A stretch of 64,000 nucleotides of DNA from Ensifer sp. WSM1721 (GTDB lineage Bacteria; Pseudomonadota; Alphaproteobacteria; Rhizobiales; Rhizobiaceae): positions 620,001-684,000 of the forward strand of contig NZ_CP165783.1 in the NCBI RefSeq assembly GCF_000513895.2, in the 5' to 3' direction. This document shows, in pieces, positions 17,232-26,873 of the stretch. The position numbers were made by a program, and so were the translations under genes. The notes under the pieces were generated by a model. It had not been told where the DNA came from. It made no database searches and worked only from the letters and a program-made list of their open reading frames with translations. The stretch's first letter is position 1. The number at the start of each line of letters is the position of its first letter.

Positions 17232-17335
17232 CTGCATGTTTCCTTGAATCGCAGCCGGTTTAAGGACAAAAACATGCAGCAATTCAAAGTGCTACAGCGT
17301 GCTTGGTGCGGCTGAAAAGACGCACGGCGCTGTAG
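17232..17335 (-). repeat. RIME-like intergenic mosaic element, copy 2 (inverted)
   Basis: Reverse complement of the element at 11284-11387 with scattered substitutions: CTGCATGTTT...AAAAACATGCAG palindrome, GCTACAGCGTG, and the GTGCGTC-type arm. Ends 28 bp before the capA-like gene, so it may affect its mRNA start. Confidence 0.65.
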
Positions 17336-17363
17336 CGACTGCGATCCGATCCGGTGGGAACCG

Positions 17364-18455
17364 ATGCAGGTCTTCCTTTGCGGCGATGTCATGACCGGGC
17401 GGGGCATCGATCAGGTGCTGCCCGCTCCGTGCGATCCGGTTCTATACGAGAGCTATGTCAAGACGGCCCGCGGCTATGTTTATCTGGCGGAGAGGGTGCA
17501 CGGGCCGATCCCGCAGCCGGTGGACCCAAGCTATGTCTGGGGCGTGGCGCTGGATGAGTTTGCACGGACCCCACCCGATCTCCGCATCATCAATCTGGAG
17601 ACGGCGATCACCCGCAGCGAGGATTACCTTCCGAAAGGCATCAACTATCGGATGAGCCCCGAAAACGCCGCCTGCCTTGCCGCTGCCGAGGTGGATTGCT
17701 GTGTGCTCGCCAACAACCATGTTCTGGACTGGGGGCCGGCCGGCTTGCTCGATACGCTGGCGACCCTGGACCGGCTGCGAATAAAGAGGGTCGGCGCCGG
17801 AGTTGAGCTCGCCGAAGCGTCCGCACCTGCAGTCTTCGAGACAGGCGACGGAGGACGCGTGCTCGTCTTTGCGCTCGCTACGCCGACGAGCGGGACGCCC
17901 TTGAGTTGGGCTGCCGCGAGAGCAAGGCCTGGCGTGAACGTCCTAGCGGATCTCACGCCGGCCAGCGCCCGCCACGTCGCCGGCGATATCGCAAGAATGA
18001 AACGCCCTCAGGATGTCGCGGTCGTCTCGATACATTGGGGACCGAACTGGGGCGAGAGCATATCCGCCGCGGAACGGCAATTTGCGCATGCGCTCATAGA
18101 GGATGCCGGTGTCTCGGTCGTGCACGGGCATTCCTCGCATCATGCCAAAGCCGTCGAGATCCATCGCGGTCGCCTCATTCTCTATGGCTGCGGCGATTTC
18201 CTGAACGACTACGAGGGCATACGCGGGCACGAGGCGTTTCGCGGCGATCTGCGCCTGATGTATTTCGCCAATATCGATCCTGCCAATGGCGAGGTGACGG
18301 CACTGGAAATCGTGCCGCTGCAGGCGCGTCGTTTCAGCCTAGTCTACCCCTCTGGAGAGGACATCGAGTGGCTCTGCGCAGCGCTAGGCCGGCAAAGCCG
18401 GCGGTTCGGAGCCAGCCTGCGGCAGGGCAGCCAGGGGCGGCTGGTACTGGCGTGA
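17364..18455 (+). CDS. CapA-family (PGA_cap) metallophosphatase-like protein
   Basis: 363 residues. Metal-site motifs of the family are present in order: CGDVMTGRG near the start, INLETAIT, LANNHVLDWG, SIHWGPNWG and VHGHSSHHAKAVE, then GCGDFLNDY. CapA proteins are linked to poly-gamma-glutamate capsule, but most family members, including this type without a signal peptide or membrane anchor, have no proven function. It converges with exoP (44 bp between stops), so it is not part of the exo operon. Some CapA-like enzymes act as phosphatases or cyclases on small peptides. Confidence 0.85.
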   Translation: MQVFLCGDVMTGRGIDQVLPAPCDPVLYESYVKTARGYVYLAERVHGPIPQPVDPSYVWGVALDEFARTPPDLRIINLETAITRSEDYLPKGINYRMSPENAACLAAAEVDCCVLANNHVLDWGPAGLLDTLATLDRLRIKRVGAGVELAEASAPAVFETGDGGRVLVFALATPTSGTPLSWAAARARPGVNVLADLTPASARHVAGDIARMKRPQDVAVVSIHWGPNWGESISAAERQFAHALIEDAGVSVVHGHSSHHAKAVEIHRGRLILYGCGDFLNDYEGIRGHEAFRGDLRLMYFANIDPANGEVTALEIVPLQARRFSLVYPSGEDIEWLCAALGRQSRRFGASLRQGSQGRLVLA

Positions 18456-18499
18456 TCGAGGCCGGCGGCCATTTGAGACCGCCGGATGCCTGCATGGGT

Positions 18500-20857
18500 T
18501 CAGGCGGCCGTGTTCTCGGTGTGCTCGATGTAATATTTGCCGTAGCGGTGCCGGTATTTTTCCGCGCCGCCAAAGTCACTGTACTTGCCGAGCTCGTTCA
18601 TGTCGGTCTTGTTGAGAATGACGCCGAGCACCTTCGAGCTGATCAGCGGTTCCGAATTGAGCAGGTCGCGCACGAGCCGCGAAGGGGTTCGCCCCCATTC
18701 GACGACAAAAAGAATGCCGTCGGCAAGCGGCGCAAAGGCCTTGCCGTCGACGACCGGCGCGAGCGCGGCAAGATCGACGACGACATAGTCGAAGGAGTTG
18801 CGCGCGTTCTCGATGAGGTTCGCCATGGCTGGCGAGGCGAGCAGTTCGTTGCTCTGATGCCGCTGGTCCGATGCTCCGCCGCCGGCCGGAAGGATGGCAA
18901 GCTTCGAGCGCTGGTCGACCTTGATGCCGGCGGGCCAGGTGGCCTCTCCCGTCAGCACCTCGACGAGGCCCGAGCGCGGAGCTGGCGTGATCATCGAAGT
19001 CAGCCCCGGTTTGCGGATATCGGCGTCGATCAGCAGGGTGCGCTTGCCGCTTCCGGCAAGGAGGGCTGCGAAATTGGCAGCGACGATCGATTTTCCTTCG
19101 TCCGGCAGGGCCGAAGCGATTGCGATGACGCGGCTTTCGCTGCCAGGCAGCATCTGGTCGCAGGCGAGCTTCGCGTTGCGGAAGGTCTCTGCAAAAGTCG
19201 ACCGAGGCGCGTCGAGAACGATGCGCGAAAGACGCTGAAATGGCATCGTGCCGTCCGCAGGGTCGTCCGGCCGCCTCTCCGAACCGAAATGCGCGCGGAC
19301 GAGCTGCGTCTTCTTCTTCGGCCGCGAACCGATGAGCGGAACATAGCCGAACGAGCGCTGACCGAGGATCGAGCGCACGTCGTCCTCCACGCGGAACGTC
19401 CGTTCGCGGAACTCCAGGAATGCGGCGTAAGCGCCGCCCGCCATCAGGCCAAGCACCGCGGAAAGCGCCAGAGCCATGGTCTTCTTGGGGCTCGACGGCG
19501 AAACGGGAACGCCCGCCTGGGAGATCACGCGCGCCTTGGCGATCGGGAAGGATTGCTGCTGCGTTGCCTGCTCATAACGGCCGAGGTAGGACTCATAGAG
19601 CGTTTTGAGCGCGGCCGCCTTCTGTTCGAGCTCCCGCAACTGCACGAGTGACTTGCTGGCCTCCGAGTTCTTGCCGGCAATGCCCTGGATGCTCTTGCGC
19701 AGCGAGGCCTCGCGCGAGCGGGCGACCTCGTATTCGTTCTTATAGCTCGCCGTAAGTTGCTGCAGTTCCTGATAGATCTGCCGGCCGATGTCGGCGTGCT
19801 CGGCTCTCAGCGACACGGCCTGCGGATGGTCCTCGCCGAAATCCTGGGTCACTTCCCGCTCGCGTTTGCCGACAGCGATATAGCGTGTTCTCAAGTCGCG
19901 GATCACCGAGTTGTCGCCTTCCTTTGGCGAGATCGTGGCGTTGTCGACCGCATTCTCCGGCCCTTGGTCGATAATAGACTTATATTGACTGTAGCGGGCT
20001 GAAGCGCTGGCCGTATCGGCCTGGGCGACGATGAGCTGGCTGTTGAGATCGGAAAGCTGCTGCTCGGACATGAGTTCGCCGCGAGCTGCGGTGAGACCGT
20101 TTTCGCTTCTGAACCGCTCGACCTCGAGCGCGGCCGACTGCGAGCGCTGCTGCAGATCGGCAAGCCTTTCCTGCAGCCACACGGAGGCGCGTTCGGTCGC
20201 CTCGAAATTGGCATTCAATTGATCGGTCAGATAGGCATTGGCGTATGCGCGGGTGACAGTCGCCGCAAGCACCGGGTCGCTCGAGCGAAAGGCCACGGAC
20301 ACGACAGAGCTTCGCGAAACGCGCTCGACGAAGAGCGACTGCTGGAGGAGGGCTGCCGCCTTCTGTCGCCGGCCGTTGCGCATCTCATCGTCAGTCAAGT
20401 CAGGGCCGCCGGAAAAAAGGCCGGTCGCCGTCTTCACCCAACCCTTGACGATCGCGACCGGCGATTGCGGCGGATTGAGGATCGTATCGTTCTCGGAGAG
20501 ATTGAGCTTGTCGACGACGCGCAGCGCGAGTTCGCCGGATTTAAGGATCTCGACCGCGCTCGCGATCTGCATGTCCAACAGCTGACTGTTTGCGGGAGCC
20601 GGCTCCTCCTCGGCGAACTTGGACAGGTTTTCGTCGAGCAGAATCTGCGTCATCGAGGTGTAATAGGGGGTCGCGAACAGGAGATAGACGACCCCCAGTG
20701 CAATGAAGAGCACGACGAAAGCGGCCACCAGCCTCGCCCGCCGCACGACGACAGCCAGAAGCCGATCGAGATCGATGAAACCGTCTGACTGTTCTTCGCG
20801 CGGCATGACGCTGCTCAAGGGGACGCCTCTCTGTTTCATGGGGGCCGCTCTGTTCAT
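18500..20857 (-). CDS. exoP: exopolysaccharide polymerisation/chain-length protein with BY-kinase domain
   Basis: 785 residues, within one of the usual ExoP length. Start ATG 20857 has GGAGAATAAG upstream; the longer frame overlaps exoN. A Wzz domain spans ~45-455 with membrane segments at LVAAFVVLFIALGVVYLLF and KTMALALSAVLGLMAGGAYA, the latter preceded by a proline-rich motif (GVPVSPSSPKK). The cytoplasmic tyrosine kinase domain has Walker A ALPDEGKSIVAANFA, Walker A' LLIDADIRKPG and a C-terminal tyrosine cluster (KYSDFG, YRHRYGKYYIEH). ExoP sets the ratio of high to low molecular weight EPS with ExoQ and, in S. meliloti, ExoT, which is absent here. Follows exoN by 55 bp. Confidence 0.96.
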   Translation of the reverse strand: MNRAAPMKQRGVPLSSVMPREEQSDGFIDLDRLLAVVVRRARLVAAFVVLFIALGVVYLLFATPYYTSMTQILLDENLSKFAEEEPAPANSQLLDMQIASAVEILKSGELALRVVDKLNLSENDTILNPPQSPVAIVKGWVKTATGLFSGGPDLTDDEMRNGRRQKAAALLQQSLFVERVSRSSVVSVAFRSSDPVLAATVTRAYANAYLTDQLNANFEATERASVWLQERLADLQQRSQSAALEVERFRSENGLTAARGELMSEQQLSDLNSQLIVAQADTASASARYSQYKSIIDQGPENAVDNATISPKEGDNSVIRDLRTRYIAVGKREREVTQDFGEDHPQAVSLRAEHADIGRQIYQELQQLTASYKNEYEVARSREASLRKSIQGIAGKNSEASKSLVQLRELEQKAAALKTLYESYLGRYEQATQQQSFPIAKARVISQAGVPVSPSSPKKTMALALSAVLGLMAGGAYAAFLEFRERTFRVEDDVRSILGQRSFGYVPLIGSRPKKKTQLVRAHFGSERRPDDPADGTMPFQRLSRIVLDAPRSTFAETFRNAKLACDQMLPGSESRVIAIASALPDEGKSIVAANFAALLAGSGKRTLLIDADIRKPGLTSMITPAPRSGLVEVLTGEATWPAGIKVDQRSKLAILPAGGGASDQRHQSNELLASPAMANLIENARNSFDYVVVDLAALAPVVDGKAFAPLADGILFVVEWGRTPSRLVRDLLNSEPLISSKVLGVILNKTDMNELGKYSDFGGAEKYRHRYGKYYIEHTENTAA

Positions 20858-20880
20858 CTTATTCTCCGGTCCTTGGTCCA

Positions 20881-20900
20881 GGCGGCCTCGCTCGGCCGCC
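20881..20900 (-). other. intercistronic hairpin between exoN and exoP
   Basis: GGCGGCC and GGCCGCC pair around a six-base loop in the 55-bp gap. It has no T-run and may protect or attenuate the mRNA between exoN and exoP. Confidence 0.4.
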
Positions 20901-20912
20901 CGAAACATTCGC

Positions 20913-21818
20913 TTATGCCGCTCGGATGCGGCTTTCGTAAGACAGAACGATCTCGCGAACGGATTCGAATACGCCGTCGCCGATGTCCGGCCGGTCAAGC
21001 GCGAAGGCAACGTTCGCCTCGATGAAACCCTGCTTCGAACCGCAGTCGAACGTGCGGCCTTGGTAGGGGTGCGCGTGGAACGTTTGGGTCGCCGACAGCT
21101 TCAGCATGCCGTCAGTCAGCTGGATCTCGTTGCCCGCGCCGCGCGGCTGATGTGCGAGGATCGAAAAGATCTCCGGCTGAAGGATGTAGCGGCCGTTGAG
21201 GTAGTAGTTGGACGGAGCCCGGCCCGCAGCGGGCTTTTCGACCATCTCGGTGACGGCAAAGCCGTGTCGCACCGTCTCGCCTTTGCCGACGATGCCGTAT
21301 TTCGATGCCTCCTCGGGCGCGCATTGCTCGACGCCCACAACGTTGCCGCCGACCTCCCGATAGAGGTCCATGAGGCCCGCCAGGCAGCCGTGCTCACCGA
21401 AGGAGACCATGTCCGGGAGCAGGAGTGCGAACGGCTCGTCACCGATCAGGTCACGGGCGCACCATACGGCATGGCCGAGGCCGAGAGGGGCCTGCTGGCG
21501 CGTGAAGCTCACTGAGCCTGCCTTCGGCAGCATTGCTTCGAGTTCGGAGATCTGCGCCTCCTTGCCCGAGCGCGAAAGCGACGAGATGAGCTCCGGCGTG
21601 TCGTCGAAATGATCCTCGATCGCCTGCTTGTTGCGGCTGGTCACGAAGACGATATGCTCGATCCCGGCCTGGCGCGCCTCGTCGACCGCGTATTGGACCA
21701 CGGGCCGGTCGACGATCGTCAACATCTCCTTCGGCACGGCCTTCGTCGCCGGAAGGAATCTCGTTCCATTCCCGGCAACCGGGATCACTGCTTTCCTGAC
21801 GGTCCTGTTACGGTCCAT
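20913..21818 (-). CDS. exoN: UTP-glucose-1-phosphate uridylyltransferase
   Basis: 301 residues from ATG 21818 (AAAGGATAG upstream). The GalU nucleotide-binding block is [23 protein letters not shown] (in parts), with later [19 protein letters not shown] and [21 protein letters not shown]. It makes UDP-glucose from UTP and glucose 1-phosphate, the donor for all glucosyl steps of the EPS repeat and, through ExoB, for UDP-galactose. Lies in the exoH-K-L-A-M-O-N-P direction between exoO and exoP. Confidence 0.95.
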   Translation of the reverse strand: MDRNRTVRKAVIPVAGNGTRFLPATKAVPKEMLTIVDRPVVQYAVDEARQAGIEHIVFVTSRNKQAIEDHFDDTPELISSLSRSGKEAQISELEAMLPKAGSVSFTRQQAPLGLGHAVWCARDLIGDEPFALLLPDMVSFGEHGCLAGLMDLYREVGGNVVGVEQCAPEEASKYGIVGKGETVRHGFAVTEMVEKPAAGRAPSNYYLNGRYILQPEIFSILAHQPRGAGNEIQLTDGMLKLSATQTFHAHPYQGRTFDCGSKQGFIEANVAFALDRPDIGDGVFESVREIVLSYESRIRAA

Positions 21819-21873
21819 TGCACTATCCTTTATTTGTCATTAGGGGGGCGCACCCGGGGTCGTTCGGCCGCCG

Positions 21874-22854
21874 TCATGGGGGCGGAACGGAGGGGGCGGA
21901 GTGTGCAGATGGCGCCACAAGGCGGCGCAATCTGGCGGCGATCGGCATCCGGAGATGCTGAAGCGCGAGCGGGTCGGCGAGCGCGGTCTTCAGTGCGCCG
22001 GCCAACGATCTCGTTTTCAGTTGCTCCACGAGAACGAGAAAGGAGCGTGCATGGCGAAAGCCGCGCGTGCGTTTGCGCTGCATGCTCCGCGACCGGGGAT
22101 CGAGTGTGTAGCGGCTGAGAAATACCTTGTCGGCCGCAATCATCGCGTCGATGTGTTCGAGCTTCAGCACACGCGAGATCGATCCCTCACGGATATGATA
22201 GACATAGCCGGCAGACGGCTCGATCGCGCAGCGTCCGCCGCAGGCAAGGGCGGATGCCAGCAGGATGTAATCCTCGCCGATACGGAGCGTCTCGTCGAAG
22301 CGCAACCCGTGGTCTTCGAGGAAGCGCCGCAGGAAGACGGGTTTCATGTAGCCGTAATTGTGCTCCGATCGGAAAAGCACATTCGACCCGATGAAGGCCG
22401 GGAGCGTGAGCAGGGGCTGCCGGGCGAGCTGCGCCTCCTGAAACATTCTAATGCTGCGGCCGTCGAGCGAGAGGATGTCAAGGTTGTCGACGACGATCTC
22501 GGCGCCGCAGACCCCAGCCCGCTCTATCATTCGCCTGAGCCGGGCGGGGTGCACTGTATCGTCCGAGTCGAGAATGGCGATCCACTCGCCCTGCGCCGCA
22601 TCGAAGCCGGCGTTGCGGGCCCCGCCCGGTCCGCGGTTGGATTCAAGAGCGATGAGGCGGACGCGCGGATCTTGGATTGCCGCCACAAGGGCCGCGGTGG
22701 CATCGGAGGAACAATCGTCGACAACGACGACTTCGACAGTTACCCCCTCCTGGGCCAGCGCGCTGTCGATGGCTCGCGTGATCGTATCCGCGGCGTTGAA
22801 GGCGGCGATAACGAAGGTAACGTCGGGCGTGGAATCGGTCACAGAACTGGTCAC
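21874..22854 (-). CDS. exoO: EPS glucosyltransferase (GT2)
   Basis: 326 residues. Start is the GTG at 22854, which overlaps the TGA of exoM; the much longer open frame upstream is antisense-free but overlaps exoM. GT-A fold motifs: VTFVIAAFNAADTITRAIDS, VVVVDDCSSDAT, GPGGARNAGFDAA and the DxD in AILDSDD. ED and acceptor region LRIGEDYILLASAL. In S. meliloti ExoO adds the fourth glucose (beta-1,6) of the repeat unit together with ExoM at the third. Co-translated with exoM. Confidence 0.92.
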   Translation of the reverse strand: MTSSVTDSTPDVTFVIAAFNAADTITRAIDSALAQEGVTVEVVVVDDCSSDATAALVAAIQDPRVRLIALESNRGPGGARNAGFDAAQGEWIAILDSDDTVHPARLRRMIERAGVCGAEIVVDNLDILSLDGRSIRMFQEAQLARQPLLTLPAFIGSNVLFRSEHNYGYMKPVFLRRFLEDHGLRFDETLRIGEDYILLASALACGGRCAIEPSAGYVYHIREGSISRVLKLEHIDAMIAADKVFLSRYTLDPRSRSMQRKRTRGFRHARSFLVLVEQLKTRSLAGALKTALADPLALQHLRMPIAARLRRLVAPSAHSAPSVPPP

Positions 22855-23780
22855 GGCGAGATCACCTCGCGAGCTCCGTATTGTTCGAGCTGCTCGTGCC
22901 CCAGGAGACCGCTGACGACGCCCGCGTGGAGAATTGCGCGCAGGCCGTAGCGGTATCGCCGCACGGGCGACGGGAAGAAGACCGCTGCTGCGAACCCGCA
23001 ATAGGCCGATTTGGCTGTGGCCAGCGCAATGTTCGAACATCGACGCAGACCGTTCGCCTTTTCCGCCAGCAGGCGTCCATGCGTCTGGCCCGAACGGAAG
23101 CGACGCTTTAGAAGCCATGAGAGCGAGGCCCGTTGTTGTGGCACCGGCTCATGCACCCATGCCTCAGGGGCAAAGGCGATGCTTCCGCCCGCGCCGTGCA
23201 TGCCGGTGAAGAAGTCCGTATCCTCCCCGCCGCTCTTGCCGAGCGTGAGCTTGAAGCGGCGGCCAAGGAGCGCCGGCGCTTCAAGCTTGAGCAGCGCATT
23301 GCATGTATAGCCGGTGCGGATTTCGCCCTTGACCCAGACGGGCAGTGTCGAGTGGAAATCGCCACGGCGCATCCAGGCGGGGGCGGATGGGCCGTAATGC
23401 GCCCTGACGGGGCCCAGCACCGCGTCGGCGCCGGTGGCATGCGCCGCTTCCAGGAGACGCAGCAGCCAGTCTTCCGACGCCGTCTCGTCGTCGTCGATGA
23501 AGGCGAGGAAATCGCCCGTGCTGTGGTCCAGACAGGCGTTGCGTGCGATCGAGATGTTTGATGCCGGGCAATGGACGTAGATGATCTCGAAAGGCATCTC
23601 CGGACGAAGCAACTCGACCAGAGCCCTGGCGCTCGGCGTCGCGTCGTTATCCGCGACGATGGCACGGATCGTGGCACTTGCGGGCACCGCCAACGACGCC
23701 AGAGAACGAAGCGTGTCGGCGAGTTCTGGACGGCGGAAGGTGCAGACGCCGATGTCGATCTGAAGGTTCGAGGCCATCAT
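22851..23780 (-). CDS. exoM: EPS glucosyltransferase (GT2)
   Basis: 309 residues; two adjacent ATG codons at 23780 and 23777, the second overlapping the exoA stop. GT-A motifs: IGVCTFRRPELADTLRSLA, VADND, SISIARNACLDHS-type block (NISIARNACLDHSTGDFLAF) with the metal-binding DDD in FIDDDE. C-terminal region carries GGEDTDFFTGMH. In S. meliloti ExoM adds the third glucose (beta-1,4). Overlaps exoA by 4 bp and exoO by 4 bp, so the three are translationally coupled. Confidence 0.93.
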   Translation of the reverse strand: MMASNLQIDIGVCTFRRPELADTLRSLASLAVPASATIRAIVADNDATPSARALVELLRPEMPFEIIYVHCPASNISIARNACLDHSTGDFLAFIDDDETASEDWLLRLLEAAHATGADAVLGPVRAHYGPSAPAWMRRGDFHSTLPVWVKGEIRTGYTCNALLKLEAPALLGRRFKLTLGKSGGEDTDFFTGMHGAGGSIAFAPEAWVHEPVPQQRASLSWLLKRRFRSGQTHGRLLAEKANGLRRCSNIALATAKSAYCGFAAAVFFPSPVRRYRYGLRAILHAGVVSGLLGHEQLEQYGAREVISP

Positions 23781-24772
23781 CTGGTCACCCGTCGGCGGAA
23801 ATCGAGTAGTTCCCGCCAGAAGCCGGCGGACCAGGCGAAATGCATGACCATGGCTGAGATCGCGGCGAGCGGCCCGTAAGGATTACGCTGCCCGAGCGCC
23901 ATCCAGACGCCATAGCCAAGGCAGGCTGCCGCCCAAAGGCCGACGGGAACCACTGCCATCCAGTTGACGATGGCGAGAAGCGCCCCGAACGCCAGAGGCG
24001 CCACCGCAAGCGGCAGAATCTGGCGCAGCCCCGGCATGGCGCGGTGCTTGAGGAAGTTCTTTGCCCGACCCCGACCGTAGCCGAAATATTGCCGGAACAG
24101 GGGGATGAGCCTCGCACGCGGATAGTAGACCATGCTCGTCTTGTCGGTCATCCAGATCCGGTAGCCAGCTTTCTTGAGGCGGTAGTCGAGCTCCGCGTCT
24201 TCGTTGTGGCTGAAGCTCTCGTCATAGCCGCCGACTGCCTTGAAAGCCTCGATGCGCATCAGCGCGTGGTGGCCGTGTTCGGTCCAGTGGCCGGCAGCAC
24301 CGGTACGGTGCTTCGAACCGCCATTACCGAGCTTGGAGTTCTGCGCAAAGGCGGTCGCCTTCTGGAACGTGCCGAAACCCTCGGTCTGCATGGCGACGAC
24401 GACGGAGTCGGCGTCGGTCGCCAGGGCATCCTCGACCAGGCGCTCGCAATAATCGTCCGGATAGGTGGCGTGCGCATCGATGCGAATGAGGTAATCGTAG
24501 CCCGCACCGAGCTCGGCGACCGCACGATTGACTGCGGCGCTCTGGATGCGCTTCGGGTTGTCGAGGAAAAGCACCCGCGGGTCTTCGGCGGCAAGACGCC
24601 GGGCGATCTCGCGCGTGCCATCCCTGCTGCCGCCGTCGGCGATCACGATCGCCGCATTCAAGGGCGTCAGCGATGGCCGCAGCTTTGCTACCAGAGCCTC
24701 GATATGCAATGCCTCGTTGAGGCAGGGTATGACGATGAGGCTGGATGCGGAGGTCACTTGATCCGAGCTCAT
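23777..24772 (-). CDS. exoA: EPS beta-1,3-glucosyltransferase
   Basis: 331 residues. N-terminal LIVIPCLNEALHIEALVAKL, IADGGSRDGTREIAR, VNRAVAELGAG and IRIDAHATYP (DxH form of the metal site) are the ExoA/GT2 signature. C-terminal hydrophobic segments (LPLAVAPLAFGALLAIVNW, GLWAAACLGYGVWMAL) place it at the inner membrane. In S. meliloti ExoA adds the first glucose to lipid-linked galactose. ATGA overlaps on both sides with exoL and exoM. Confidence 0.94.
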   Translation of the reverse strand: MSSDQVTSASSLIVIPCLNEALHIEALVAKLRPSLTPLNAAIVIADGGSRDGTREIARRLAAEDPRVLFLDNPKRIQSAAVNRAVAELGAGYDYLIRIDAHATYPDDYCERLVEDALATDADSVVVAMQTEGFGTFQKATAFAQNSKLGNGGSKHRTGAAGHWTEHGHHALMRIEAFKAVGGYDESFSHNEDAELDYRLKKAGYRIWMTDKTSMVYYPRARLIPLFRQYFGYGRGRAKNFLKHRAMPGLRQILPLAVAPLAFGALLAIVNWMAVVPVGLWAAACLGYGVWMALGQRNPYGPLAAISAMVMHFAWSAGFWRELLDFRRRVTR

Positions 24773-25977
24773 AAAGATCCACCTTCATTGTGGCGGGGTT
24801 CTGCTATCGCGACCGCCGGCAGGGGCCGCGGCGGCTCGACAATAAGTGTCGCCAGCCTCCGGACGAGCGCCTCGCAGTCGCTGCGGTCGAACACCCAGGT
24901 GCCTGGATTGCAGCGGCTGATGCGCTCGGCGTTATCGGCATAGGCATCCGGCGTCATGGAACCGACGAGTGCGGCAAGGCTCTCGGCATTGGCTTCCTCG
25001 AGGACGAGGCCGATCCCCCGCACGGCAAGGAAGCGCGCCGTCTCGGTGCCTTTCATCGCGATTGGGATTCGTCCGTGGCGGCAGCCTTCATAGAGCCGGT
25101 TCGGCAGGAGCCAGGCGGAATTCTGACCTTCCTCGAAGAAGTCGATCGCCCAGGTAAAGTGAACATCGCCGTAGATCTCTGCGAGATCCTCCGGATTGCG
25201 ATAAGCTCCCTCGAAACGCATGAACGGCTCGCTCCGCAGGGCGCCGTCGAAGTCCTCGAACTCGGAATAGGCGGGCCGGCCGCGCAGAACCACCTCGAAG
25301 CGACCCTCCATCATCCTCGAAAACTCGGCGAGGAGGGCGAGCGATTTGCGGCAGCGTAGCGCGCCGAACCAGCCGATCTTCCAAGGCGCGCCGGCAGGCG
25401 GGCATTCGGCCGCGCCGGCGACGTTCTCTGCCGTGCCGTCGATATCGAGCACCTTGTTTTCAAGCAGAATCGGCGGGGCATCGATTCCCGAGAGCGGTCG
25501 GAAATAATGCTCGATGAAGGCCGGCGAGCTGGTGATCAGCCAGCGTACATCCCTGCCAAGCTGGGCTTCGGCCGCACGCAGCGCCCGCCCGACCATGTCC
25601 TTGCGCAGCAGGAGCCGATGGATGTCGAGGCATTCATAGACGATCGGAATGTCCCCGCCGAAAAGCGCGACAGCTCTTCGCGCGACCGCCAGCATTTCGA
25701 GATTGCGGGCGATGATGATATCCGGCCTGCGAACATGCCGAAGCTTGTTCGCGAGACGCAGGCACGCGCCTGCGACCGCTCCGATGCGCTGCGCGAAGCG
25801 AGCATCAGCGGTCGTCCCGAGTTCGATCGGCTCGACGCCGTGAACTGCGGCCAGTGGATTGGCGCCGCGGCGGAAGCCGGCAAGCGTCACGCACGCGCCG
25901 CCGGCGACAAGCGTGAGGGTCCTGCGTCGCACCGCTGGATCGGCAAGATCCTGTGCCAAATAGAGTATCTGCAGCAT
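24769..25977 (-). CDS. exoL: EPS glucosyltransferase
   Basis: 402 residues starting MLQILYLAQDLADPAVRRR. Layout resembles GT-B enzymes: N-terminal LAQDL / VTLAGFRRGA, a central KIGWFGALRCRKSLALLAEF and a C-terminal ESLAALVGSMTPDAYADNA. In S. meliloti ExoL adds the second glucose (beta-1,4) to the growing unit. Has its own 94-bp upstream gap after exoK, which carries the TGCACTGCA motif; an own promoter is possible. Last codons overlap exoA. Confidence 0.93.
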   Translation of the reverse strand: MLQILYLAQDLADPAVRRRTLTLVAGGACVTLAGFRRGANPLAAVHGVEPIELGTTADARFAQRIGAVAGACLRLANKLRHVRRPDIIIARNLEMLAVARRAVALFGGDIPIVYECLDIHRLLLRKDMVGRALRAAEAQLGRDVRWLITSSPAFIEHYFRPLSGIDAPPILLENKVLDIDGTAENVAGAAECPPAGAPWKIGWFGALRCRKSLALLAEFSRMMEGRFEVVLRGRPAYSEFEDFDGALRSEPFMRFEGAYRNPEDLAEIYGDVHFTWAIDFFEEGQNSAWLLPNRLYEGCRHGRIPIAMKGTETARFLAVRGIGLVLEEANAESLAALVGSMTPDAYADNAERISRCNPGTWVFDRSDCEALVRRLATLIVEPPRPLPAVAIAEPRHNEGGSL

Positions 25978-26029
25978 GAAAACATCCGTTTCCGTGCTCA
26001 GCCCTGGCCGAGCTTAGTTCAATTCTGTG

Positions 26030-26038
26030 TGCACTGCA
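26030..26038. promoter_or_regulatory. TGCACTGCA motif upstream of exoL
   Basis: TGCACTGCA, nearly palindromic, 53 bp upstream of the exoL start. The same nine bases occur upstream of the exoH remnant (27264) and in the exoX-exoY gap (31000). Candidate shared regulator site. Confidence 0.4.
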
Positions 26039-26071
26039 ACAATGCGGATCAAATGCTCAACTAATGGAGAT

Positions 26072-26869
26072 TTACTCAGTCCTGGTCAGTTCCAGCCGGC
26101 AGGCAACCGACTCGGCGAACTGGCATTTGTCGCCAGCGGCGGTGAAGGCGACGCGATCGACCTGCAGCTTAGTCGGCTCTTTGTAGGAGAAGGTGCCCAT
26201 CCAGTCCGTGAGCGTATCCGTTCCCCAAAGGCTGAAGAAGATCTTCTGGGCATTCTCCGGTATCTTGGCGGGATCCGTTACCTCGTGAACCAGTTCGCCG
26301 TTGATGTAGTAGCGGATCCGGTTCTTCTGCCAGACAAAGGCGTAGTCGTTGAAGCCCTGGTTGGCGCCGCCCGGAACGTCGGCCAGGAACTCGTTGCCGC
26401 CTGTCGCCGATACGTACTGATTGAGCTGCACCTTCGCCGTGTTCTTGCCAAGCACCTCGAAATCGATCTCGTCATGCTGCTTCTTGTCGGCGGGACCGAT
26501 ATAGGTGAAGAAAGCGGAGTTGAGCCCGGAACCGTCGGCCGTCTTGATCCTTGCCTCGTAGGTGCCGTAGCCGAAACGTTTACGCGTCTGGATCTCACCA
26601 CACGCGAAATTGCGCTCGCCTTCCTTCCTCTCCTCGAAGGTCAGCTCGAGAATGCCGTTGACGGCCTTGGCCTGCTTCTTCGACCAGGTGCAGTTCTGGT
26701 GGGCGCCATTGTTCCAGCCGTCGGAGACGTACCAGACACGGCTGTCGAGGGTGTCGAAATCATCCATGAAAGAGCTGCCATTGGCGCCCTCTTGCGCTGC
26801 GGCTGCACCTGCAAGAGGAAGCATCGCAACGAGAGCGAGATACAGGCGGCTGTTGCGGTCGAGTTTCAT
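26072..26869 (-). CDS. exoK: secreted EPS beta-glucanase, GH16
   Basis: 265 residues from ATG 26869, ribosome site GGAAGG eight bases upstream inside the last codons of the exoH remnant. Signal peptide ends near LPLAGAAAAQ. GH16 catalytic motif HDEIDFEVLG has both active-site acids; CGEIQTRKRFGYGTYEARI and NGELVHEVTDP are also typical. ExoK cleaves nascent succinoglycan-type EPS to give low molecular weight chains. With ExoT absent, ExoK and ExsH may be the main source of short EPS here (inference). Confidence 0.95.
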   Translation of the reverse strand: MKLDRNSRLYLALVAMLPLAGAAAAQEGANGSSFMDDFDTLDSRVWYVSDGWNNGAHQNCTWSKKQAKAVNGILELTFEERKEGERNFACGEIQTRKRFGYGTYEARIKTADGSGLNSAFFTYIGPADKKQHDEIDFEVLGKNTAKVQLNQYVSATGGNEFLADVPGGANQGFNDYAFVWQKNRIRYYINGELVHEVTDPAKIPENAQKIFFSLWGTDTLTDWMGTFSYKEPTKLQVDRVAFTAAGDKCQFAESVACRLELTRTE

Positions 26870-26873
26870 TGTC

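Noticed and set aside
16673..17407. 244-codon minus-strand frame across the repeat region
   Set aside because: Runs through the RIME-like repeat and the capA start, with changing composition and no motif. A short stretch (VVAIEGLKSAGKEVHIAATD) looks protein-like and could be a remnant, but I could not place it.
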